Positions 1-6,923 of a stretch of 7,869 bases of DNA are shown here, in pieces (positions within the stretch are counted from its first letter, which is position 1; each line of letters begins with the position of its first letter). The translations under genes and the position numbers were made by a program. Below the pieces are notes generated by a model. It searched no databases. It was not told where the DNA came from and saw only the letters and a program-made list of their open reading frames with translations. Source of the stretch: Flavobacteriales bacterium UBA3431 (GTDB taxonomy: Bacteria; Bacteroidota; Bacteroidia; Flavobacteriales; Schleiferiaceae); NCBI GenBank assembly GCA_002381225.1, contig DFSS01000003.1, forward strand, positions 3,554-11,422. The letters are read 5' to 3'.

Positions 1-1610
1 GCCTGGCTGTTGAAGTCCTTTTGAATGGCCTCCAAAGCGTCGAACACCTTACCTAGGTCAGCAGGATTGTTGGCCTCCCAGTAGCGCTGAGGTGCCAAAC
101 GCACGCGGCCGCCATTGGCGCCGCCACGCTTGTCAGAACCGCGGAAGGTAGAAGCCGAAGCCCAAGCCGCACCCACCAGTTGTGAGATGCTCAAGCCACT
201 TGCCAAAATACTCGCTTTGAGTGCAGCAACATCGGAAACGTCTACCAAGGCATGCGTCACTGCAGGAATAGGGTCTTGCCAGATCAACTCTTCTCCGGGG
301 ACTTCAGGTCCTTTGTACAGGCTGCGAGGTCCCATATCGCGGTGGGTTAACTTGAACCACGCACGGGCAAAGGCATCGGCAAACTCCTCAGGGTTCTCGT
401 AAAAACGCTTGGAGATCTTAGCATAGGCAGGATCGAAACGCAAGGACAGATCCGTCGTCAACATGGTGGGTTGGTGGGTCTTGCCCGCAACGTGTGCATC
501 GGGCACGGTACCCGCACCGGCATCGCCTTTGGGTTTCCACTGGTAGGCACCTGCCGGGCTCTTGAAGAGCTCCCATTCGTAGCCAAAGAGGTTCTCGAAA
601 TAATTGTTGCTCCACTTAGTAGGAGTCGTGGTCCAAATACCCTCCAAACCACTTGTAATGGTGTCCTCAGAGTGGCCCTTGCCCATGGTGTTTTTCCAAC
701 CAAGGCCTTGCTCCTCAATCGACGCACCCGCAGGCTCGGGACCCACGTATTTCTCGGGATCGCCCGCTCCATGGGTCTTGCCGAAGGTGTGGCCACCGGC
801 AATCAAGGCTACGGTTTCTTCGTCGTTCATGGCCATGCGCGCAAACGTCTCACGAATGTCTTTCGCTGCTGCCAAAGGATCCGGGTTGCCATTGGGGCCT
901 TCTGGATTGACGTAGATCAAGCCCATTTGAACGGCTGCTAGGGGGTTTTCCAGGTCGCGATCGCCGCTATAGCGCTTGTCTGCGAGCCATTCGCCTTCTG
1001 AACCCCAGTAGATGTCCTCTTCAGGCTCCCACACATCGGCGCGGCCACCGCCAAAGCCAAATGTCTTGAAGCCCATGTCTTCCAGAGCCACGTTGCCCGC
1101 CAAAATCATCAAGTCGGCCCAGGAAATCTTTTGACCGTACTTCTGCTTGATCGGCCAAAGCAGCAAGCGAGCCTTGTCCAAGTTGCCGTTATCCGGCCAG
1201 CTATTCAAGGGAGCGAAGCGCTGCGTACCCGCTCCTGCGCCACCGCGACCGTCACCGGTACGGTAGGTGCCCGCACTATGCCAGGCCATGCGGATAAAGA
1301 AGGGACCGTAGTGACCAAAGTCAGCAGGCCACCAGTCTTGAGAAGTCTTCATCAAGTGAATGATATCCTGCTTCAAAGCGGGATAATCTAGTGATTCGAA
1401 CGCGGCCGCATAGTCAAAATCTGCTTCCAAAGGATTGCTCAAGCCAGAGTGCTGGCGCAAGATGGATAGGTTGAGTTGGTTGGGCCACCAGTCTTGGTTG
1501 CGCGTTCCACGGCCTGCCGCTTTGGGGGCGTTGTGGCCAGAGAAGGGGCATTTTGCCTCCGAGGAGTTTACATTATAGGAGGAGTGGCTATGAGGAGTAT
1601 CTGCCGACAT
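1..1610 (-). CDS. katG: Catalase-peroxidase KatG (partial; C-terminus beyond left edge)
   Basis: This bifunctional heme enzyme removes H2O2 by catalase and peroxidase activity. I translated the minus strand from the ATG at 1610. It gives 536 codons with no stop before the edge, against about 720-750 residues for the family, so the last quarter lies outside. The heme-binding N-terminal domain is complete. The distal residues are Arg107, Trp110 and His111 (RMAWHS). Trp110, Tyr233 (GLIYVNPEG) and Met259 (RMAMND) fit the Met-Tyr-Trp adduct needed for catalase activity. The proximal ligand is His274 (GGHTFGKTHG), with Trp326 and Asp387 behind it, and the mobile arginine is Arg424 (HRDMG). Ser320 matches the M. 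tuberculosis Ser315 position. The degenerate C-terminal domain starts near residue 465. No signal peptide is seen, so the enzyme is probably cytoplasmic. No Shine-Dalgarno sequence precedes the start. The divergent oxyR-type gene suggests H2O2-dependent induction. Confidence 0.97.
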   Translation of the reverse strand, partial: MSADTPHSHSSYNVNSSEAKCPFSGHNAPKAAGRGTRNQDWWPNQLNLSILRQHSGLSNPLEADFDYAAAFESLDYPALKQDIIHLMKTSQDWWPADFGHYGPFFIRMAWHSAGTYRTGDGRGGAGAGTQRFAPLNSWPDNGNLDKARLLLWPIKQKYGQKISWADLMILAGNVALEDMGFKTFGFGGGRADVWEPEEDIYWGSEGEWLADKRYSGDRDLENPLAAVQMGLIYVNPEGPNGNPDPLAAAKDIRETFARMAMNDEETVALIAGGHTFGKTHGAGDPEKYVGPEPAGASIEEQGLGWKNTMGKGHSEDTITSGLEGIWTTTPTKWSNNYFENLFGYEWELFKSPAGAYQWKPKGDAGAGTVPDAHVAGKTHQPTMLTTDLSLRFDPAYAKISKRFYENPEEFADAFARAWFKLTHRDMGPRSLYKGPEVPGEELIWQDPIPAVTHALVDVSDVAALKASILASGLSISQLVGAAWASASTFRGSDKRGGANGGRVRLAPQRYWEANNPADLGKVFDALEAIQKDFNSQ

Positions 1611-1738
1611 GGGTTGGTTTTTTAAAGAAATTCGTTTCGTTAACAGCACACTGGGCGCTATGGTTTTCAATCTTTAAAAGTACCGGTTTCTTTTCATAAG
1701 AAAATTCAATAATAATTATATTTACATAAGAATTACTT
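1611..1738. promoter_or_regulatory. Divergent katG-oxyR promoter/operator region
   Basis: This 128-bp AT-rich spacer separates katG (leftward) from the OxyR-type gene (rightward). OxyR proteins commonly control such divergent regions, so both promoters should lie here. On the minus strand TACTTTTA (1675-1682) differs from the Bacteroidota -7 consensus TAnnTTTG at the last base. It lies about 65 bp before the katG start and is a weak promoter candidate. A TTG upstream of it is spaced 24 nt away, longer than the usual 19-21. I see no confident promoter for oxyR. The oxyR-proximal half holds the repeats described as the candidate operator. Confidence 0.6.
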
Positions 1739-1741
1739 ATG
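1695..1741. promoter_or_regulatory. Candidate OxyR operator: palindrome plus repeated half-site
   Basis: The right-hand element (1725-1741) is a perfect inverted repeat, CATAAG-AATTA-CTTATG. It contains the LysR-type T-N11-A signature (ATAA-N7-TTAT, close to the E. coli OxyR unit ATAG-N7-CTAT) and includes the oxyR ATG. The 8-mer CATAAGAA recurs at 1695-1702, starting exactly 30 bp earlier, where ATAA-N7-CAAT forms a weaker second unit. Two units about three helical turns apart suit a LysR-family tetramer. The repeats are directly visible. Assigning them to OxyR rests on position and motif similarity only. Confidence 0.5.
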
Positions 1742-2653
1742 ATGAATAGTGCGATTACTCGCGTTCAGGCTCAATATTTAGAGGCCCTTCTCAAAGCGGG
1801 TTCCTTTGCGGCCGCTGCGCAAACACTACATATTTCGCAACCCGCGTTGACGATGCAGATTCAACGGCTGGAGCGCATTGTCGGGGGAGCGCTCGTAAAT
1901 CGTGCAAGCCGTCCCATCCAAGCCACCCCCTTGGCGCAAAAACTCCTGCCCCACCTCCTGGAAGTGCTACGACGCTTCGAGGACCTTGAAGATGCCATTG
2001 CAGACCAGCAGGAACACTTGAAAGGCCACCTACACATTGCCGCCATTCCGACCATAGCGCCCTACCTACTGCCGACTATTCTCCCAAAACTGGTAGATGC
2101 CCACCCCGATATCCAGATGGACATCGAGGAGCTGCCTACCGAACAACTCTTGGAGGCCATTTTACAGGAGCGCGTGGATGTGGGCATCATGGCGCTGCCC
2201 ATTTCCCATTCACTGCAGCATTTGGATATCCTTCCTCTGTGGACTGAACGCTTATGGGTGTATCATTTGGAGGGCGCTTGCCAATCGGCCGTTACCTTGG
2301 ATGCTTTGAAAAAGTGGCCCACCTATCTACTCGCCAAAGGCCATTGCCTGCGCGACCATGTCATGGGCCTCTGTGACCCTACTGTATCGACCCAACGTCA
2401 AGGCTTGCATTATCAATCGGGCAGTTTGGAAACCCTGATGCGTCTTGTGGATCATCAAGGAGGCATCACCATCATTCCCGACATGGCACGCAACCAACTT
2501 TCCAAGGCCCAACAAGCCGCCAACACAAGTGCCATCGCTTCGGACCTCGCGCAACGGCAGATTGTCATAGTGTTCAAGCACACCTTGCAGAAGAAGCGCT
2601 TGTTGGAGGCTCTTCGGATTGGGACCCTTTCGTACCTTCAATCTCATGCGTAA
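1739..2653 (+). CDS. oxyR: OxyR-type LysR-family H2O2-sensing regulator
   Basis: This 304-residue protein has the LysR-family layout. The N-terminal winged helix-turn-helix spans about residues 9-68 (SFAAAAQTLHISQPALTMQI), followed by a linker helix and, from about residue 96, a periplasmic-binding-protein-like sensor domain. The segment GHCLRDHVMGLC places Cys203 and Cys212 nine residues apart, exactly as Cys199 and Cys208 in E. coli OxyR, in the same GHCLRD context. In E. coli these form a disulfide on H2O2 exposure and switch on target genes. IPTIAPYLLP (about 103-112) and GSLETL (downstream of Cys212) also match OxyR. An extra cysteine, Cys181, is present. The gene starts ATGATG, so the true start may be 1739 or 1742; there is no Shine-Dalgarno sequence and a palindrome overlaps the start. 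It is divergent from katG and overlaps the downstream gene by 8 bp, suggesting an operon and autoregulation. Confidence 0.93.
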   Translation: MMNSAITRVQAQYLEALLKAGSFAAAAQTLHISQPALTMQIQRLERIVGGALVNRASRPIQATPLAQKLLPHLLEVLRRFEDLEDAIADQQEHLKGHLHIAAIPTIAPYLLPTILPKLVDAHPDIQMDIEELPTEQLLEAILQERVDVGIMALPISHSLQHLDILPLWTERLWVYHLEGACQSAVTLDALKKWPTYLLAKGHCLRDHVMGLCDPTVSTQRQGLHYQSGSLETLMRLVDHQGGITIIPDMARNQLSKAQQAANTSAIASDLAQRQIVIVFKHTLQKKRLLEALRIGTLSYLQSHA

Positions 2654-3299
2654 AAACTATCCCAACGTTGACCAGTACTTGAACGACCAAGCCGTTTGGC
2701 AGGAGACTTTAGGCGCTTTGGTAGACGTGTTGCGCCAAGAAGACTTGGAAGAAGTCGTCAAATGGTCCACTCCTATTTACATGTACCGAGGCACCAACAT
2801 CATTGGCTTAGGCGCCTTTAAAAACCATTGCGCCCTTTCCTTTTTTAATGGTGCACTGATGGCGGATCCACAGGGCCTTCTGACCAAACCCGGTGAAAAT
2901 ACCCAAGCGGGCCGTTGGATCAAGTTTACGCATACCGAAGAGGTCCACAAGTTGGCCCCCATTCTCAAGGCCTACATCCAGGAGGCCATGGACATTGAAC
3001 GCGCCGGGCTAAAAGTCGAAATGAAAACGGTGGATGACTATGCGATTCCCGCAGAATTGCAAGCCGAGCTCGACAAGGACGCCGACTTTCAAAGTTCATG
3101 GGACGCGCTCACGCCAGGACGTCGGCGCGCTTACATTCTCTTTATCGACGGCGCCAAGCAATTGGCCACCAAGACGGACCGCGTTTTAAAATACCGACCC
3201 CGCATTCTCAAAGGGAAGGGCATGAATGACTGCATTTGCGGCTTATCTAAACGCATGCCGAACTGCGACGGCTCCCACAAACAGCTAGAATCAGCCTAG
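2646..3299 (+). CDS. DUF1801/YdeI-family protein with C-terminal CDGSH [2Fe-2S] motif
   Basis: This 217-residue cytoplasmic protein has three recognisable parts. Residues about 10-115 resemble the DUF1801 fold (KWSTPIYMYRGTNIIGLGAFKNHCALSFFNGAL). Residues about 130-190 resemble the C-terminal OmdA/YdeI helical region (ALTPGRRRAYILFI). Residues 196-211 read CICGLSKRMPNCDGSH, matching the CDGSH consensus C-x-C-x2-S-x3-P-x-C-D-G-S-H. The ligands would be Cys196, Cys198, Cys207 and His211, spaced as in mitoNEET. The YdeI family ends near the GKGMND segment, so the CDGSH piece looks like an added tail. I chose the ATG at 2646, which overlaps the oxyR stop by 8 bp and fits the family N-terminus. 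An ATG at 2619 would add nine residues inside oxyR. The biochemical role of YdeI proteins is not clear. Co-transcription with oxyR and an Fe-S motif suggest a redox or iron-sulfur role, which is inference. Confidence 0.88.
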   Translation: MRKNYPNVDQYLNDQAVWQETLGALVDVLRQEDLEEVVKWSTPIYMYRGTNIIGLGAFKNHCALSFFNGALMADPQGLLTKPGENTQAGRWIKFTHTEEVHKLAPILKAYIQEAMDIERAGLKVEMKTVDDYAIPAELQAELDKDADFQSSWDALTPGRRRAYILFIDGAKQLATKTDRVLKYRPRILKGKGMNDCICGLSKRMPNCDGSHKQLESA

Positions 3300-4576
3300 G
3301 GCATAACACGCGCCCAGTTGGCCAAATGGTGGTAGCCTGGATGGTGGGAGGGCAAGACGTTTTTATAGCGCACCACACCATCTTGAATCACCCAGAGCAC
3401 ACTGCTGTTTTGTTCCTCGACAAAATAGCCGCCACCCGGCAGGGCATCCACGATGCCCTCCGTGAAACTGTAGAGGTCATTTTCTTCCCAGACCTCCCGA
3501 TCCAACACCTCCATGTGAGGGCGATTTAGATAAATACGTACTGCTTGTGAACTATAAGACCCCACCTCATAGGAGGAGGCGCTCATGGGCCACTTTGAGG
3601 GCCGGGGCCGCTCATTTTGTAGACTGTTGTTGTTGAAAACGGTGAGGGTGCTGTCGCTTTCAATGTCCACATCATGCTGGCTGTAGAATGGGCCTTCAAG
3701 GAGGCGAATAACTTTACCCGTACCAGGGCGGAACTGCATGATCCACGAGCCATTCCGCGCGCTGATAAACAGGTCTCCTTTCTGAAAATAGGGGCCATCT
3801 TTTAGGGCTGGCTCGACATCGTTGACGTGAATTGGATCTCCGGGGGTCTCGCTCTTCACCAGCAGGTGCGTCAGCCCATTCTCCACGAGGATTTCCGTCA
3901 AACTTTTGTGGTACAGCACCTCGCCCGAATACGCATGAATTTGGGTAATCCAATTGTCTAGGTAGGGAAAGGTCCCCATTCCAGTGCGAAAGATGGGGCG
4001 GTAGTACAGCGGCTTGCCTTCCTCTTTCTCATAGGTACAGGCCCATATCGTACTGTCCGCCGCCAAATTTTTTCCGTGGTGATGAATGATGCTATCCTGG
4101 TGCCAAATGCGTTGGCTGTTTTTATCTATCCGAATGAGCCCCGAATACCAATCCAGTCCATAAATCAAGGAGCTGTCCGGCAGCATAATGCTATGGATAA
4201 TACGGTCCTGGGGCACAGCCAATTGGTCCACCGTCCACGTCTTTAACTCCTCCCCCGTGCGCAGATTGATGAGGGCTATGGTTCGGGTATTCTCTTGGTT
4301 GTGGTAGCTGGTGAGGATGATGACATCCTCTTCCAGAGTATTAATGGGGGAGAAATCCTCAGGAGTCAGAACAAAGGTTTCTGGCAGTGCCGAAACTTCT
4401 TCTTTGGCTTTTTCAAAAAGATCTATGAAGCCCACAAAGGCTTTGAGCGGGCTTTGAACCCAGCTTGGCCAGGTAGATTGTCCCGTGCTCACTTGCTTGA
4501 CACTCCATCCAAAGAGGGATAGGCCGGCTAATACCACGATGGTCGTTGAGAGCCCAGAAATCCATTTTTGCTGCAT
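3296..4576 (-). CDS. Arylsulfotransferase (ASST)-like membrane-anchored beta-propeller
   Basis: This 426-residue protein has one N-terminal hydrophobic helix (about residues 7-26, GLSTTIVVLAGLSLFGW) that should anchor it to the inner membrane with the body outside the cytoplasm. The remainder shows repeated strand-turn units typical of a beta-propeller. Motifs match the arylsulfotransferase family: HHHGKNL (His165-167), DPIHVNDVEP (His250), GDLFISARN (Arg274) and YSQHDVDI (His301). They fall in the same order as His252, His356, Arg374 and His436 of E. coli ASST, where His436 is the transiently sulfated residue. Classical ASST moves sulfate between phenolic compounds; the substrate here is unknown. 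Only one cysteine (Cys180) was seen, so the disulfide of enterobacterial ASST is absent. The gene is divergent from a Dabb-domain gene and its stop overlaps that of the YdeI-CDGSH gene. A non-catalytic propeller role cannot be excluded. Confidence 0.78.
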   Translation of the reverse strand: MQQKWISGLSTTIVVLAGLSLFGWSVKQVSTGQSTWPSWVQSPLKAFVGFIDLFEKAKEEVSALPETFVLTPEDFSPINTLEEDVIILTSYHNQENTRTIALINLRTGEELKTWTVDQLAVPQDRIIHSIMLPDSSLIYGLDWYSGLIRIDKNSQRIWHQDSIIHHHGKNLAADSTIWACTYEKEEGKPLYYRPIFRTGMGTFPYLDNWITQIHAYSGEVLYHKSLTEILVENGLTHLLVKSETPGDPIHVNDVEPALKDGPYFQKGDLFISARNGSWIMQFRPGTGKVIRLLEGPFYSQHDVDIESDSTLTVFNNNSLQNERPRPSKWPMSASSYEVGSYSSQAVRIYLNRPHMEVLDREVWEENDLYSFTEGIVDALPGGGYFVEEQNSSVLWVIQDGVVRYKNVLPSHHPGYHHLANWARVMP

Positions 4577-4580
4577 GCCA

Positions 4581-4588
4581 CAAAGGTA
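4581..4588 (-). promoter_or_regulatory. Bacteroidota-type -7 box next to the ASST-like start
   Basis: The minus strand reads TACCTTTG, an exact match to the Bacteroidota -7 consensus TAnnTTTG. It ends only 4 bp before the ATG at 4576. A transcript initiating at the usual distance would be leaderless or nearly so. The -33 element is weak: TTAC about 18 bp upstream is the best candidate in place of TTTG. An AGGAG lies about 14 nt before the ATG, too far for typical translation initiation. The motif is certain; promoter function is inferred. Confidence 0.4.
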
Positions 4589-4635
4589 TTCTCCTGAGAT
4601 TTTAGCGTAATTTCTATGCTCTTAAACGCATTCCC

Positions 4636-5055
4636 ATGAAATTGCCCTGGCTCATTTCCGCGCTTTTTATAGCCCAACTCGCTTGGGCTCAGTCCCCTAC
4701 AAGCTCTGAGCAAAAGCCCTCCACGGTACCCACTTTTCAGAAAGGCGCCGTACTCCACCAAGTGTATTTCTGGCTGAAAAACCCAGATTCCGCAGAAGAC
4801 AAAGCACGCTTAAAGGAGGGCTTGGCTACGTTGCGCGGAGTCCAAGAAGTCCAATGGATGGTGTCGGGGGAACCCGCTTCAACCCTTCCGCGAGATGTCG
4901 TCGTAAGCGACTGGAGCGTTTCAGAAACCATGTACTTTGCCTCTTCGGCGGATCAAGACGCCTACCAAGTACATCCCTTGCACCAAGCCTTTGTGAAAAA
5001 CTACAGCCACCTCTGGTCCAGGGTGGTCGTCTACGATACCCAGGTGAAGCCCTGA
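4636..5055 (+). CDS. Secreted Dabb-domain (stress-responsive A/B barrel) protein
   Basis: This 139-residue protein begins with a clear signal peptide (MKLPWLISALFIAQLAWA, likely cut after Ala18) and a short polar linker. From about residue 38 to 136 it carries a Dabb-type dimeric alpha/beta barrel. Family signatures are VLHQVYFWLK (His41) at the first strand, a GVQEVQ turn near residue 70, and the C-terminal DQDAYQVHPLHQAFV segment with Tyr110, His113 and His116. Dabb proteins are small ferredoxin-like dimers with varied or unknown roles; exported versions occur in Bacteroidota. It is divergent from the ASST-like gene across 59 bp, so the two may share control. It converges on the peptidase gene with 18 bp between stop codons. 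No specific substrate can be read from the sequence. Confidence 0.85.
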   Translation: MKLPWLISALFIAQLAWAQSPTSSEQKPSTVPTFQKGAVLHQVYFWLKNPDSAEDKARLKEGLATLRGVQEVQWMVSGEPASTLPRDVVVSDWSVSETMYFASSADQDAYQVHPLHQAFVKNYSHLWSRVVVYDTQVKP

Positions 5056-5073
5056 GGCATCTCCCTTTGGCCT

Positions 5074-6888
5074 TTAGTTGGTGGCCACTTGGTAGGCTTC
5101 CTCACCCCCAACCACGGGGAGGGTGAGTGTCGTTCCACGCAGGTCCACCTTGAGCACCGTTCCGGGCTGTGGATGGAGGGTGAATTCCTGATCGCTGGAG
5201 AAAATCACCAAGCCAATTTGCTGCCCAGCTGGGATAATTTGATCGTCCGGCTGAAGGTCAAATTTCAACGTGTAGAATTCGCCTTGAACCAAAGGTTCAC
5301 TTCTGGAGATGCTCTCGTGGTTCTGAGGATCCGCCCAGCCCCGGGTGATGATGTTGTCGTAGATCAAGGCGTCTTCTGCTTCATTCCAGGGCAAGGACAC
5401 CAGCCAAACGGACAAATTAGCCGCAGGTTTGGAGGAAGACACCCGTATTTCCAAGGAAGCCAGTCCGGAGATATGGAGGTCTTCTTTTAAGATGGGGCTC
5501 ACATAGAGGAGGCGGTTTTTAGAGGTGGATGCTTTGGCTAATTCGGTCCCTGTAAAAGTCACATCGTCCACGAGTTTTTCGTTGCGTTTACTCGCCTTTC
5601 TCGTGGAAAGACCACCGCTTTTTTTGCCTCCCTTAGTGAGTTTAAGTGTTACGGGTTGTGCACCTGGATGAGGATAATCGGCATAGGGCGTTGGGTCCTT
5701 GGGCGACACGCGTTCACGGACAATCCATGCCCTAGGGTCGTTTTCTACGCCGTTGTCTATGCCAAACAGGTAATGGGTAAACCACCGGTTCATCAGGTCC
5801 ATAGGAGGGGGACCACCATGACCTGCTTGGTGGTAGTAGATTTGAACGGGTAGCCCCATTTCGCGGGCACGGTTGTAGATGCGGTAGCTGTGTTCGGGCA
5901 TGACATTCCAGTCATTAAATCCGTGGGACATGAGCAAGGCGGCCTTCATGGGCTCCATGTCATGGAGGTAATCTCTGCCGGCCCAAAAATCATTGTAGTC
6001 CCCTGTTGCGCGATCCATGTTGGCGCGCATGAGTTCGTCTCGGACCGTTTTATTGCCGAATGCACGCTTAGACTCCTCTCCACTGTGAATGAATTCGTAC
6101 AAGACGTCGATATCCTCGCCCAAATAGCCCCCCGGACTTCGCACCAAGCCATTCGAACGGTAATAGTGGTAGTAGGAGGTATTGGGCGCCACAGGGATAA
6201 TGGCCTTGAGGGCTTCGACGCCCGTGGTGGCTGCTGCCAACGGAATGGTACCATTGTAGGAGGTGCCTGTCATGCCCACCTTCCCCGTAGACCAGAAGGC
6301 TTGGACTTTTTGATCGCCCGTTCGCTCTGCATAGCCGTTGTCTTTTCCCGCTAACCATTCAATGACGGCTTTGGGTGCGAAGGATTCATTGTCACCGCCC
6401 ACTGTGGGAGAACCATCCGACAAGCCGGTGCCTGGTGAGCTTGAATGAACTACAATGTATCCTCGGGGAACCCAGGTGAAAACTTGCGAATTGGAAATGA
6501 TGGGGCGCTGTCCTTTTCGAACCACCTCTGGGTGCCTGGGAGGTGCGGGTACCTCGCCTAACTCATGCGATACATTCCAAAAGAGATCGCGGTCATTTCC
6601 CGCCGTTCCCGCATAGTAGGGGCTGCTTTCATAGATGACCGGGAGCTTCAGGCCCTCATTGGTTTGGGCAGGGCGGGTGACATCGACGTGCATTCGGTCC
6701 AAAATCCCATCCCCATCGGTGTCAAATTCTGTTTCTACCCAGAGGTCTTCCCGAATCCATTCCTTTGGGTTCTCAAAAAGAGGTACTTTCTGCGCTTGGC
6801 CGTTTTCAAAAATGGGCCCTACTTGTGCGTGGAGGCTCAGAAAAGAGGAAGCCGCTACAGCGACCGCAAGGAGATGGGGGTGTTTCAT
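5074..6888 (-). CDS. Secreted Xaa-Pro dipeptidyl-peptidase, S15 family (PepX/CocE-type)
   Basis: This 604-residue exported serine hydrolase is predicted to release N-terminal Xaa-Pro dipeptides. The signal peptide is residues 1-21 (cleavage LHA|Q). An aspartate-rich loop, DTDGDGILD (56-64), has Ca-binding-like spacing and leads into the alpha/beta-hydrolase domain. The catalytic triad is Ser210 (GMTGTSYNG), Asp326 (SHGFNDWNVMPEHS) and His357 (HQAGHGGPP). The segment APNTSYYHYYRSNGL (about 234-248) is typical of this group. From about residue 440 a jelly-roll PepX_C domain follows. The linker at about 416-438 is unusually lysine/arginine-rich. At 604 residues it lacks the N-terminal dimerisation domain of the roughly 760-residue lactococcal PepX. 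A near relative, CocE-type esterase, is the main alternative, but the DTDGDG start and HYYRSNGL segment favour peptidase. A TACCTTTA at 6924-6931 (minus), about 35 bp before the ATG, is a possible -7 box. Confidence 0.88.
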   Translation of the reverse strand: MKHPHLLAVAVAASSFLSLHAQVGPIFENGQAQKVPLFENPKEWIREDLWVETEFDTDGDGILDRMHVDVTRPAQTNEGLKLPVIYESSPYYAGTAGNDRDLFWNVSHELGEVPAPPRHPEVVRKGQRPIISNSQVFTWVPRGYIVVHSSSPGTGLSDGSPTVGGDNESFAPKAVIEWLAGKDNGYAERTGDQKVQAFWSTGKVGMTGTSYNGTIPLAAATTGVEALKAIIPVAPNTSYYHYYRSNGLVRSPGGYLGEDIDVLYEFIHSGEESKRAFGNKTVRDELMRANMDRATGDYNDFWAGRDYLHDMEPMKAALLMSHGFNDWNVMPEHSYRIYNRAREMGLPVQIYYHQAGHGGPPPMDLMNRWFTHYLFGIDNGVENDPRAWIVRERVSPKDPTPYADYPHPGAQPVTLKLTKGGKKSGGLSTRKASKRNEKLVDDVTFTGTELAKASTSKNRLLYVSPILKEDLHISGLASLEIRVSSSKPAANLSVWLVSLPWNEAEDALIYDNIITRGWADPQNHESISRSEPLVQGEFYTLKFDLQPDDQIIPAGQQIGLVIFSSDQEFTLHPQPGTVLKVDLRGTTLTLPVVGGEEAYQVATN

Positions 6889-6923
6889 GAGATGCCTGGA
6901 CTAACCTTTAAGTGGTGTTTGAC

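Noticed and set aside
318..341. Apparent loss of the KatG mobile arginine because the residues after HRDMGP read RSLYKGP
   Set aside because: Counting along the M. tuberculosis sequence shows the mobile Arg418 is the arginine of HRDMG, which is present here as Arg424.
458..941. Long open frames on both strands inside the katG region
   Set aside because: They overlap katG in other frames; the KatG translation is continuous and carries every expected catalytic residue, so these are shadows.
1131..1391. Plus-strand 86-codon open frame opposite the katG 5' region
   Set aside because: It is antisense to the conserved RMAWHS heme region of katG and has no recognisable protein features.
2619..2645. 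Longer start for the YdeI-CDGSH protein, adding nine residues
   Set aside because: It would deepen the overlap with oxyR to 35 bp, and the added residues do not fit the family N-terminus; 2646 is preferred.
5056..5073. Possible terminator between the Dabb and peptidase genes
   Set aside because: Only a 4-5 bp AGGC/GCCT pairing with a long loop and no T-tract is visible in the 18-bp gap.
5890..6354. 154-codon plus-strand frame opposite the peptidase catalytic region
   Set aside because: It mirrors the conserved segments around the active-site serine of the S15 peptidase and has no domain signature.
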